Source of the DNA: Caenorhabditis remanei
Taxonomy: Eukaryota > Nematoda > Chromadorea > Rhabditida > Rhabditidae
Direction: 5' to 3'
Assembly: GCF_010183535.1 (NCBI RefSeq)
Contig: NC_071333.1
Location: forward strand, 12,894,587-12,958,586
Length of the DNA stretch: 64,000 nucleotides
Both the position numbers and the translations under genes were made by a program. Shown here piece after piece: positions 36,780-48,085 of the stretch. The stretch's first letter is position 1. Each line of letters begins with the position of its first letter. The notes below the pieces were generated by a model. It saw only the letters and a list, made by a program, of their open reading frames with translations, did not search any database and had not been told where the DNA came from.

Positions 36780-39688
36780 TCAAGAATTCGACGGCAGACA
36801 AAGTGGAAGACGTCGCGACCACTGTCCAGGTGATGTACAAATCAGAACATTGTCGGAACTTAGTTTGTAATTTTGGGAAGGGCAATAAAATACAATCTTT
36901 TCACCAATGGAATAATAATCTTTTGCAATAGTAGTTGTCGCTCCGTGATCAGGCTGTCCTGGGTGTCTACAATACCCATCGCCTGAAAATGAACAAAACT
37001 AGTTTCATATTGAACACCGTCCAAAACAAACATTTTGTCTTGATCTCGCTCCATTCTCCGTCAGCTTGGCATACAGCAAAGTCTCCACCGGTCAACATGT
37101 AGTTCGGAAGGCATCCAAGCAGAACAACGTCTCCTTTTGTGTAGATTTCCTTTGGCTCTCCGATAAAGTGACCATTTGCAGGTGGAAGAAGAGGTGGACA
37201 GTTGACTACGTTGCAATGGGGGAAGTCATGACTCCAAGATCCTTGATTTGTGCAATGAAGGTTTCTTTCTCCAATTAGTGTGAATCTGAAAGAATTTCTA
37301 GGTACAACTGATCGTTTCCAGTAGAATGAAATTTCTCGTTTTCATTCTGTTTACTTGAATTGAAAACTTAGAACATACCCTTTATGACATTTGAAGTGTG
37401 CTACTCCTCCAGTTCTATAAGATGTCACAGTTACTGTCATCCTTGTTCCATTCACAAAAACTGCAGGACACTGCGCCGCTGAAATATACATGTAAGATAA
37501 TTTCTTAACGTTTGAACGACTTACCAACACATTTAGGAACGGTATGGCTCCAAGTAGCGTCTTCTAGACAAGTTGAAATTGAGTTTCCTTCAACGAAATA
37601 ACCAGCTGGACAAGAGAACTGAGCGACTGTTCCGACAAACAGAGTAGGACTGGACAAGTCTGTTTGAAGATATGGAGAAGAAATTGGAAGTGAGCATTTA
37701 TCCTCTGGAAACTTTCTGATTAAACTTTCTGTATCTATTTGTTAAAATACCGTTGACTACCAGTTTTATAGAATTGCGAGCACCGTTGGGCAAGACGCAA
37801 TGAAGCATTCCGCTATCGAATGGTTGAGCACTTGCTATTGTAACCTGTAACACAATTACATTTTTCTATGATCTGCGTGTCATATGAACACTCACTTCAA
37901 ATCCATCAATATCATCGTAATCTCCAGTTTTTGCTTTCGTCCATTGTGTTGGATAAGAGCGGTAAGTGGAAGTGACTTTCTGAAGGATCTAACTAGTTTA
38001 GCCACTTTTGTATCACCTCACCCAAATTGGATCCGATGCCACTTTCTCAGTGAGACATGCCAATTTCACATTGGCCGCTCTGGAGACAATCAGTTCGCCT
38101 TTCGATGAAATTGCGTGTGTACCATGAGTGACGGAATATTTTATGGGTACACTTGTTCCTGAATTGTACTTGTAATGAGTGAAACGGGAATTCTGCAACT
38201 CACCGCTAGCTTGGATAGGGATGCAATAAGGAATAGGACTACTCCACACTCCATTATAACAAAGTAGCTCTTTCTTCCCATGCAATTGCTCTAATCCGAT
38301 ATTAGCACATCGGAATAATAGTTTCGAACCAGATTCAAAATTTTGGTTGAAAAGTACAGTTTCCTTTTTTTGTGTATGGTATATGACGGTATGGGAGTTG
38401 ATGTTCATTTTCAAAGTACAGATTGTTTCAACTGGAAAATTTGACATTTGTATACATCCCATCGTAATTACTCACTTCTCGAGCAATTCAATTTCTTTTT
38501 GTATCCCCATTTCCCTCGTCTGCACTTGATTGGGACTGTCTCCGCGGAATCACTGGTAGTCAAACAGCCAACCTGGAATAAAAATATTTTTTTCAGATGA
38601 ACACCAGCAGGAATATTTCTTACATTCAATATGGTTCCATGTGCAAAAAGATGCAGAGGATGAGGTACATAATTTTCCACATTGAATATTTTTTGGTTTG
38701 GCTCCATCCTCAACGGCGCACACATTTCATCATTTGTGGGTGACTTCCAGGCAGTTATATTGGCTGTGACTAAAGTTCGCTCAATATCCGAATAGAGGAA
38801 ATTAACGACTCACCACAAGGCAACAAGTTGCTAACCCATTCTCCATTTATACACTCGATACCACCAGCTTCTTCCTTATCGTTACACTAAAAGCTTGTAT
38901 TGTTACTAAGTTCTACCTAAACAACACACTTTAAACTGAAATATAGTTCCATTTGGATAAGCGGACTGATATCTGTCAATATGCGTTTTCTTCAACCCGT
39001 GATATCTGTAAATGATGGCAGGAGTGGTGTCTTGAGGTGCAATACAAAAACGAGATTCTGGAATACTTTTATACTGAAGTAGCTTTGGTGAGAGCGTTAC
39101 CATTTTCATGACAAGAAGGTGTTGGGTTTAAGCTACCCTTTGAACACGAGATGGTGACATTTGTACCAGTACACATCAGAAGCACACTTTCACCATTTTT
39201 GATAGTCTCAGCAGTCGTGTTGTACTTTCCTACTATGAGTTCAGACAGCACACACTCTTCTGTAAAATGGTGATTTCATTATCTCAAAAAATTGAAGTAC
39301 TTACGTGGTACACAATGACCAAGTTGTTCTCTGATTTCTCCTTTAACACATTCCAAAACACCATTCCCACTCAAATGGAATCCTCGCAGACATGCCATTT
39401 GAGCAGTGGTACCATCTTCCACTACATCATTCGATTGCAATATTTGAGAAGTACCCGCTTTCAGAAAGAATACATGGAGCCGAATAGGGACTCGACAAGA
39501 TTCTGGAACAGTATGGTTAATTTATTTTTCTAGTTACCAACAAACTTGGAATACATTCAGCTATTTCAGGTTGCCACTTTCCATCTAGACAGGTTGACTT
39601 TCCAATGATTCTCTCGCTAGCAAACTCGTATCCGTCCCTGCAAATCACCTGAACACACATAATGCTCCCGAATTTTGATTGTGTGAAC
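36780..39688 (-). CDS. CCP/Ig/CCP exon block downstream of lev-9 (long isoform or separate gene)
   Basis: Fifteen exons in continuous phase: 39688-39546, 39502-39305, 39259-39101, 39057-38930, 38886-38814, 38769-38624, 38572-38476, 38431-38204, 38158-38022, 37979-37896, 37844-37751, 37704-37525, 37478-37379, 37285-37032 and 36982-36780. They code about 740 residues ending PSNS-stop. The order is two CCP (sushi) modules, several diverged Cys-containing modules, an immunoglobulin-like domain (about 38158-37751, with FDSGMLHC), then four typical CCP modules. No start codon or signal peptide could be found for it. The first exon continues a CCP whose first Cys (KCGLVPGK) lies in the last lev-9 exon, which argues for a long LEV-9 form. 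However, I found only a weak phase-2 donor there (GTATAA, in the codons TCA-TCG-TAT). Extracellular; function not known to me. Confidence 0.8.
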
Positions 39689-39861
39689 CTATGTTATAGT
39701 ATTACAGTATTAAAACTATTCTGAGATTATTTTAACGAAAAATAATATTCTCAGAAAATGTTTTCCCATGCCGTCTGTTGATTTTATATTTGTCTATAAA
39801 TCAGTTGCTATTTTTCAAACTAAACACAAAATGATAGTAACACGTTTACTATTCACAACTA

Positions 39862-42391
39862 TCAACAGACCGAAATTCCATTCTCCGAATGTTGCATTAT
39901 CATTCTTTCTAGTTTTCCAGGCACCAATCCACACTTTCCTGATAGTTGACGGTTATACGATGACTCTGAAATGATTGAGTAATATCAAAAGGACAAAATC
40001 TGTATCTTACCATCATCAGAAATTTGTCGTTTTACCCTACTTGGCAAACTTCGTTTCTTACGGTCCCACAATATTTTTCCTTCGATCATCGGATGGGTTT
40101 GCGAAACACATTTTGGTGACACTTTTGGCATCCATTCTCCATTTACACAAGTGGCTTTTGGTGGACCTGTAGAAAAACTATGACCTATCAAAAATATATT
40201 CAGTCTCACCTATCAAATAATTTCCTTTGCTGCACTGAAAACTAATTGCTCGACCCTCCTCAACCTTCTGTATATAACTTTGAAACTCATATGCGCCAAG
40301 AATTCCTTCCAGAAGAATTTGACCTCCCGGAAGTGTTCCATATGTTTTGCTGGGATGTTCACACCAACCTAAATTATTATGAGTTGTTAAAATCTAATTT
40401 TTCTAACGAAATCTTACTTGGTAGACACTTCATCGGCGGACCATCTTTTGTCCATTCTCCGTACAGGCACTTAATAATTTGATTGTTTCTGTTGGGGTGA
40501 TATCCATTATTGCATTCATACTTTGCGATTGAGCCATGAGAAGACTTAGAGAACAAGATCCTGGCATGTGGTACCCTGGGAGGCCAGTTATGGCAGCTCA
40601 CTGAAATAAACAGAATCATGTTGATCTAATTTTCTGTAAACTTACAAGGACTACAAACAGGAACATGGGACCACGTCGAATTGCTGCAAATAAGTCGCTC
40701 GTCAATATTAGCTTCATGTTGTTTGTTGCATTCCACTATTACTTTCGATCCTGAATTTAATTTTTTCTGAGGAGGTGTACTCAAAATATCGTTTACCTGA
40801 TGCAATAAGTTGTCCTTCATTTTTATCTTTAATCCTTCCGTTTTGAATATTTGGAACTTTGCAAGAAGCTAAACATCGCGGCATAGGAGCACTCCATTGT
40901 CCGTCCTCCATACATTTTGCTTTTGATGCTCCTTCGTGTGTCATTGTTTCAAGACACCTAAATATATTTATTTTGCAATTTTTCAAAGAACTAATTATTT
41001 TCTACCTGAAAACTGCAACAGCCCCAAATGAAGTCTCACTTCCCTCGATATATCCGTTGGGAAGTGGTGGCAGTATGGGACAGCGGATTTCTTCACATCT
41101 GGGTTCATTTCCACCCCAAATCCCTTCAGCTAAACAAATTCTTTGCACTTGGCCTACCAAACGATAGCCATGATCACAGGAGTACGTCACAACCGATTGG
41201 TAAGTCAAAGAACTTCCAACAACTTTTCCGTGCAGTGGACTTGATGGTCGTGAGCATTCCGTTGCTAAAATATAATTTATGTTTCGTATCAACCTTTTTT
41301 TGGTTTGTGAAGTAAAAATGTACTACTCATAAATGTCAGTTTTTGATAATATCATAGTGCTCTGATTTATCCATGTTGACACGGATACGAATTTCAATTC
41401 TAGAAACATACTTATTTGATTTTCTTCCATAATTTTTAGCTTTCAACGAAATCTTACCTTTGCAGTTGGCAGGCTCATTTGTCCATTCTCCATTACTTGA
41501 GCATTGACGAGAACTTGACCCGACAAGAAGAAATCCTGGGTTACATGAGTACTTCACATGATGTGGATACTCAAATGTATCTCCTTCTCTCATTCCATTT
41601 TCGATATCTCCTGGGTCAGGGCAAGCTCGGGCTAAAATATTATATTGTTAAAACTGATGGTTGCCTATTGTTACCTTTGCATCTTAAGTCTGGTCCAAAC
41701 CATTGGGCGACGTTTTTCCGATTGAGCAGACATTTCGATATTGAGAGCCCCTAAAAACGGAATTGTTTGATACGTTTAATTTTTGAATATACTTTTGCAT
41801 TGAATTTATGGTAACCTGGTATGCAGTTGTATGCAACTTCTGCATCAAGATCATATTCACCAGAAAACGATGAGCCATCATGAACTGCAAACGGTATTTC
41901 TGGAGGTGGCCCACACTTCACTGAAATTTCTCTATTAGATGTTTCAAGTAGATGTGATATACATTGTAATCGGCAGACTGGTTGAGACGAACTCCATTCT
42001 TTGTTCGCTTGACATCTTCTCTGACTAGCTCCCACCAGAATGTATCCTTTATCACAACCATATTCTGCATTTGATCCGAATCTCAAGTCCCCCGCAGTTC
42101 TAATAAAACCATTTTCAATACTAGGGAGTGGGTGACACATGGCAACTGAAAACACCTTTTTGTACCATTTAGAAAAAAACTGATTTATCACTCACTGGGG
42201 TTCACACAGCTCAATCCACATTCTCCGTCGCACATACATCTTTTGTTTCTTTTGCAATCCTCGTCTGCTATACACTCTTTCTTGCAATGTTTCGGTCGTT
42301 GGGACAAAGTTACTTCAGGACAAGAAAGTGTCAGTGAGTAGGGAATCCCTATCGTCAGTAGTAGTAAGTGTAGTAGTAGTGGAATACGCAT
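39862..42391 (-). CDS. lev-9: LEV-9, secreted WAP plus eight-CCP acetylcholine receptor clustering protein
   Basis: Twelve exons code about 627 residues, starting at 42391. A signal peptide is followed by a WAP domain (residues about 24-65, eight Cys) and eight complement control protein (sushi) modules. Each has the four-Cys, Trp and GY pattern, ending near 39985. A dibasic region RKKR...RVKR (about residues 577-590) follows the eighth module, then a tail ending at TGA 39862-39864. This matches LEV-9, which is known to be secreted by body-wall muscle, processed after CCP8, and to assemble with LEV-10 and OIG-4 to cluster levamisole-sensitive acetylcholine receptors at the neuromuscular junction. 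Intron 2 is 42 nt, in frame and stop-free. An acceptor (TTTCATAG) lies about 20 nt before the ATG, so the mRNA is probably trans-spliced. Confidence 0.92.
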
Positions 42392-42462
42392 TTATTCATG
42401 TGACTTGGTACTATGAAAATTTGAAAGAGAAATTCGCTTGAGTTCTTGCAAGTGCCATTCTT

Positions 42463-42699
42463 TCACCAGCTGACACTCGATGTATTGATTGATTGGGGTC
42501 TTTTCAAGGGTTCTCCATTGTAAAGTTGCTTCAGTATCATGCTGTCTAGAGAATTAGTGGAGAAGAGACTGCTTGAAAAAAAAACGGGTGGACCTGGAAC
42601 TTGTTGAGCTTTTTGAACTTTGTGTGAACGCCAAAGATAGATAGGCATGTTTCCCAGATTAAGATTAACAAAAACCTGGTTCCAGTTCCCTGACGTCAT
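42463..42699 (-). CDS. Possible small protein directly upstream of lev-9
   Basis: A 78-residue frame starts MTSGNWNQ and ends SVSW-stop, 71 bp before the lev-9 start on the same strand. An acceptor (TTTCATGCAG) precedes it at about 42743. Farther upstream a tiny exon (about 42840-42863) has a perfect TTCTTGCAG acceptor and GTAAGTAG donor. This looks like a trans-spliced leader exon joined to the coding exon. The short gap to lev-9 is typical of nematode operons, and lev-9 has its own acceptor. Codon use is moderately gene-like. I recognise no domain. It could instead be lev-9 5' leader sequence. Confidence 0.4.
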   Translation of the reverse strand: MTSGNWNQVFVNLNLGNMPIYLWRSHKVQKAQQVPGPPVFFSSSLFSTNSLDSMILKQLYNGEPLKRPQSINTSSVSW

Positions 42700-42881
42700 C
42701 AAATGAATCTCGGCCGGAGTAATTTTCTTCGTGGGATCAATCCTGCATGAAATTTGAGAAGATTCAATTTTTTGAGGATTTTCCGAGGGAACCGGCAAAA
42801 TATGAAGCAAACTATAACTTGATTTGTTCTTCTCTACTTACAACACCTATGTATCAGCTGCTTTTCTGCAAGAATATAATT

Positions 42882-42890
42882 AAAAAAAAA
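42882..42890 (-). terminator. Pol III terminator of tRNA-Ala
   Basis: On the transcribed (minus) strand a run of nine T follows the tRNA 3' end by 7 nt. Confidence 0.7.
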
Positions 42891-42897
42891 GAATATC

Positions 42898-42969
42898 TGG
42901 AGGTATGGGGAATCGAACCCCAGACTTCTCGCATGCAAAGCGAGCGCTCTACCCCTGAGCTATACCCCC
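42898..42969 (-). tRNA. tRNA-Ala (UGC)
   Basis: A 72-nt cloverleaf with a 7-bp acceptor stem, D arm GCTC/GAGC, anticodon stem CTCGC/GCGAG with loop TTTGCAT (anticodon TGC), and T arm TGGGG/CCCCA with loop TTCGATT. The acceptor stem has G3.U70, the alanine identity pair. No intron. CCA is not encoded. Confidence 0.95.
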
Positions 42970-43783
42970 ACGAGAGATTCAGGGAAGAGGAACGATAAAC
43001 GTTGTAACCTTGTTGTGTGGTCTACGGAAATACTGGTTTAGCTTCCGAATGCTGGCGCCGAGCGTGTTGTGTGTTGGAGAGCGTTCGTTTGTTGGTTTGT
43101 ATTTCGGATGAAAAAAGAAAACGAAGAAAGAAAACGTTTTCATACAAGTTTTGATGTTGTCTAAATTGTTGGTAATTATTGCTTACAGATTCTGAGAACT
43201 ACGTCTGTAAAACATAAATTTATTTTGTTTTTCCCGTTTTTCCATTCGCCATGTTCTTCTCCCAACAGAGGATACTGTATTCTCTTCCGCTCGGACAGAA
43301 AGAGAAACCATGCACTTTTTTCTTCTTTTGTAGAACACATATCCCTAATTGAAATTCGTACTCCCTGCTGCTTTTCAATTCTTCGATTTGCCTCCCACGA
43401 ATTTTCTAGAAAAGGATAAAATCTTCTTTTTTTTTGGTTCCATTTGTCTGATTTGACGCACTCTTCTTATTTGTTCAGCGCTGTACTTTCGGCCATTCGA
43501 CTATAAAACTCCTCTCGAGATGTACAGCATTCCTGCAGCTGTCGAATGACCCCTCCCACAGATCGGTACCCCCTTACCCGTCGTTATATCCTCCCCTCGT
43601 TGCAAAAGTCTTCTCATTCTCCTTCGGGACAATACAACGTGTGTATGCAAATGCGCTCCGTTGAGTGTGTACAGGCAGCGGTTTTTTCTTATGTTTGAAC
43701 ATTAGTTCTAAACTCTTGGTTTATATTTCTTTGTTTCACTCTTTCCTCATTTCATTTTTATACAAAAATCTGATTTTTTTCAG
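42970..43783. other. Upstream region of mom-1
   Basis: TATAAAA lies at 43503-43509, inside the loop of the inverted repeat CATTCGAC/GTCGAATG (43493-43500 and about 43543-43550). It may be the mom-1 promoter. TTTTTTTCAG directly before the ATG at 43784 is an SL1-type acceptor. Confidence 0.4.
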
Positions 43784-46277
43784 ATGGATCATCTTCATGA
43801 TCCCGACTTGGATGAATTCGACCCGTTCGATGAAGACAGCGGAATACGATGTACAACTCAAGTTGCAAATGCGATGTTCGTCACAGTGTCGAAAATTGCA
43901 ATGCTGGTTTTGATATTCAGACTTCTGAAACATTTGCGTGAGTGATTTTTGTTAAACATCGGAAAGCCTTGAAGAGCGAAAAAGATACGGAAGCAAGAAA
44001 GTAGAATCGCGTAGAACAGTTTTTTTTAGAAAAAAGAGCAAAACGGTTATTGAAAAAAACATGTGAAAAAGAGTAACAAGAACTTTTTGAGCGTTTTTAC
44101 TACAAACCCGTGAATGAAAACATGAAGAGTCTATTTTCAATAACGAGTTTTACGTACACCTGCAAATCGTTGTAAAAACGGGTGCCGGTTACAAACTTAA
44201 AGCTCTCAAGAGAAAGCTATATCAGAGCGCAGAACCAGATAAGCTTCATGTATAAAACTTCATGTATAAAAAGGTTAGTGTAATAATTATCATTGAGTGT
44301 TCTGTTTTGACTATGCTTTTTACATCATAGAGTATGTAGTAGACAGAGAACTCTTCAAAATCTCTCTTCCAGTAAATTTTTATTCACAAATTCGACTTGC
44401 TTCGGACCGTATTTAGCCAACCAGAAAATATGGTCTTGTCTTGTAGAACATTCCTTATTACTGAAACTATAGTAGAAATGCTCTCTTCTCAACTTTCATT
44501 TACTTCATTTAGACCAGTTCCAGAAAATATCATAATTTCATTTCATGAAAAATTATTTTCAGAAATTCCAATCAAACTTCGCATCTTCCTTCACGTCGCC
44601 GTTGCCACTGCAACCATCGCCTGGTTCTCACCAAAGAAAATCCTGTCGTTATTCATCTTCCATCTGTTCAGTTTGATATCTCTGGCCTGTTGTGTTAACA
44701 AAGTCAACGGCTACAAAGTTCTCGCATTCAATATCCTTATTCTGATCGCTTTGTGAGTTAGAACTTTTCCAAAAACCTGTCAGCTTTTACAACAACATGA
44801 TTTTTTTTAGCCAAAACATCTGCCGTCACGCCAAATCAGAGGAGTACTTCCTTACGATCCGCGGAATTTTGATGATGCATATCATGAGATTGACTACTGT
44901 TGCCTTCACCAGGGCGGAGTCAACAATCAAGAGAATGAGTTTCGATCAGTTCGCGATATACTTGGAGTACATCTACTATCCACCGTTCATCGTATTTGGA
45001 CCATACACGACATTCGAGCAGTTTGTCAAGATGCGAGACGGAAAACGGACACGATTTGAGGTATGCATAGGAAGTGCTGCAAAATAAGAAATTCAACAAT
45101 TAGCTTTAATTTCAGGATGAATTGGGATTAATAGTACGTGCCATTCCGGTACTCTTCTTTGGAGTTACACTAGCAATCATCTCATCATGCCACTTTGAAT
45201 TCTTCGAGCCGTCGTCCCAATTCACGGAGGATGTCCTCACCGCCATGTCCTTCCGGTTCAGTCATTACTTTGTATGCCTCACGACTCAAGGTAAAGTGTT
45301 AAGCAGAGAAATTCAAATATACCAAACCAACGATTTTCAGCATTTGTCATATTCCTCGGATCCAATGTTTGCATTTCCAACCCATTGAATGTTGAGTTTG
45401 CAAGATCGCCTGTTCAAATTGTGGTTGAGTGGAACAAGCCATTCCATACGTTTTTGCATGAATGTAAGGCATTTTGCTATACAGATCATTGTTTTCGAAA
45501 TAAATTTAAGATGTTTTCAAACGTCGTTTCTTCAACTCAACCGCCTACAACGTTCTTCTCACTTTTACCGTCAGTTCCCTTCTTCATGGTCGCGACTACC
45601 AAATGACTATCACTCTTCTGGCTCTTGGATTTATCGCTTACTCTGAAACCGGTAAAAGAATAACCACCGTTATACAAAATTCTCCTTTTTTCAGTGTTCC
45701 GTAAACGTCTTGCTGCCCGTTACTCGATGTGTGTCGCCGCAAAACCCTGCCCAGTTCGAGCAAATCGTCTCATCTGCAAGCATCAATACACTACAGTTAG
45801 TTTTAGTTTTGCTTAAAATCATGTCCTGAATATGAAAAACCGCGTTTCGGCAGGGTAAAATACTTACTTGAAAATGCAGGCATGCCCATTTCCTTTTCGC
45901 AAGGTAATAGCCTTATCAGTCTTCTATAAAAGGACGTTTCTGAAGGAGAGATGAAATATTGGAGAAAAACAGAAAATAGTAATCCTGCATCAACATTTTG
46001 TTTTGAAAGTCATGATGTTTCGTATTTAGAAATTAAAAATTCCGTTTTTGGAATTCAGAAAATTTATTAATTTCAGTTCTCAAAGCGAACTCTCCTGGTC
46101 AATTTGTTCTTCATGCTTCTCTCAATGTACCATTTGGTTTTCACTGGAATGACATTCACTGATGACTACTCGGCTACTGGATATCCATTCTCCCATGCTT
46201 GGATCATTTGGGGAACCCATTATTACTCCAGTTTTATCATTTCGATTGTATTCATTGTTCTTTCAAAAGTTATGTAA
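43784..46277 (+). CDS. mom-1: Porcupine-type Wnt O-acyltransferase (MOM-1)
   Basis: Eight exons, 43784-43937, 44563-44752, 44811-45060, 45116-45290, 45341-45463, 45511-45651, 45695-45795 and 46077-46277, give 444 residues with many hydrophobic spans. This is an MBOAT enzyme of the Porcupine group. The motif [20 protein letters not shown], the [11 protein letters not shown] stretch, and the active-site His in FTVSSLLHG (about residue 323) all fit. Porcupine adds palmitoleate to Wnt proteins in the ER, which Wnt needs for secretion; in C. elegans MOM-1 acts with the Wnt MOM-2 in early embryonic polarity. The first intron is long (625 nt) and holds a coding-like patch at 44397-44560 that does not fit in phase. 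The start follows an SL1-type acceptor directly. Confidence 0.92.
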
Positions 46278-48085
46278 TTCATTGCTTTCTACCCGTTTTC
46301 TGCTAATTTAACACTTCTTCATGCATTACTTCCACCGATCCCATCCATTTCCCGAAAAACGATCTTCCCAACGGCCATTTTTCATTCTAAACTCGGTCTC
46401 TGACTTTTCCCAATGCTTCACTTTTCTCTTCATCCATGTAAATCGTCTCAATAATCAACCTTCAATGAAATTTTGTATAAATTCACATTTTTCAATTTTT
46501 TTCCAGTTGTTTCTCAATTTTCAGGACACTGACAAACTTGAAACAAAGTTTGGGAAAAACTTTATGTAGACTCCAGACGCACTTCATTGAGTTGATGGAG
46601 TTCCTTTTTATAGAATAATCAAATTTGGAGAGCGATTTCGTGTCTAGTTTCTTATTCTGTTTTGAAAACGTCATTTGATTGAAGTTGAAATTGGTATACG
46701 GTAGTTCTAAAAATGGTGGAAAAGGAGGAGCAATTTCTTTTGGGGGAACGAAGCCTCATTCAGTTTTCATTACATACATTTGAAACAATGTTTATGCAGT
46801 TCTTGGACTGTTTGTGAAAGCTGTTATCAATTTTTCAAATGATTCGGGTGAGTTATTGGACTACAACTTCTTTTTTTTTCAAAAATCTAGGTTGACTTTG
46901 GCATATGGTAGCTCGAACTAGAGATGAATATTAAAACGAAAAGAAAATCCAATTCAGAAAAATGAAAAATAGTCAGTTTTTGTTTCAAGAACACAACGTG
47001 GAAGAGTCTCCAAGGTAAATCACTTCAAAACGTTCACTTTTGGTGGAGTGGGCTTTCTAAAATATAGCCGTATCGAGAAAAATCCAAGCTTTTATTCATG
47101 AACGCTAGGAACACGGTATATGTTCGATGTTCAACGGAACCTAGGTTGTTTATATTTGATTTGAGAACAATAACTTTATTTTGACTCATTCAAAATAACT
47201 TTTAGTGCTACGTTCCTGAACTATCAAGTGTTTTTAGATTTGACGAAGTTTACCAATTATGTTTTGTGATTTCGTTTAGATACTATAAATTCTAAAATGC
47301 AAAAGTAAGTTCAATCACAAACAGTGTCGAACTCTCGAATACTTTGATTTCTGGACATTAACGCTGCTGCATACTGTCCGTCAGCTGTTCAGCAGACGAA
47401 CTTCTGACCTTATAGTGTAATAGTACAGATTCATATTATAAAATGAGAATCATACCTGTGCAAGTTTATTCTGCCTAACGAACTGAAATATTTTCAAAAG
47501 AAAATAAATAGAGGTGAGATTAGTATCTGAGGAATGCGGATTGTCAGCGTTAGTGTTTTTTTGATGACCAAAATCACTCAAAATGACGAAAAGTCATTTA
47601 TCAAGTTGAGGCTCAGCGTTAACCGACGCCAATCATTTCATCGTACCTCCCGAAAAAATATGATGCGATTGTTTCGGCGAGAACAAAAAGTTGTAATAAT
47701 AGATGGATCTAAGTGAGTGTTCGAGTGAGTGCATTGATGAAAGCGAGAGCTGCCGGAATCATCTTTCTTTCTCGCTTAGTCTCGTGTCTTCGGGTCTCTC
47801 ATTCTTCTTGAGTTGATTCGGTTGTAATCTCAACTCTTGTGCTCTTCCATCTCATTTTCAAACAATCCATAAGTCTATTCCTTGTTCTTCTTGTCTTCTT
47901 CTTTTTCTTCTCTAATCTACGTATCTTTTTCACATTTTATATCGAGAGTATTGCTATCCGATTCTCCACGTTTACCTGCTCTATCTATCTGTCGTCGCGA
48001 GAGTAATTTGTCTTTGGCTTTCCCTACCTTCAATTGACATCTTGTCAAAATATCTCCCTGCGTGTTCATCTTTTCTTGTTTTCAG
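46278..48085. other. Intergenic between mom-1 and the esterase
   Basis: AT-rich. A 60-codon frame at 47534-47716 ends at a GTGAGT donor-like site but has no partner exon or family resemblance. From 47750 the sequence becomes pyrimidine-rich, leading to the acceptor before the esterase start. No RNA gene is seen. Confidence 0.5.

Noticed and set aside
44330..44562. A possible extra mom-1 exon in the first intron
   Set aside because: In the phase required by exon 1 it meets a TAG within about 50 nt; skipping it gives a complete, continuous protein.
47534..47716. A 60-codon frame ending at a donor-like GTGAGT, considered as an upstream esterase exon
   Set aside because: The esterase already starts with a good signal peptide after its own acceptor, and the frame resembles no known protein.
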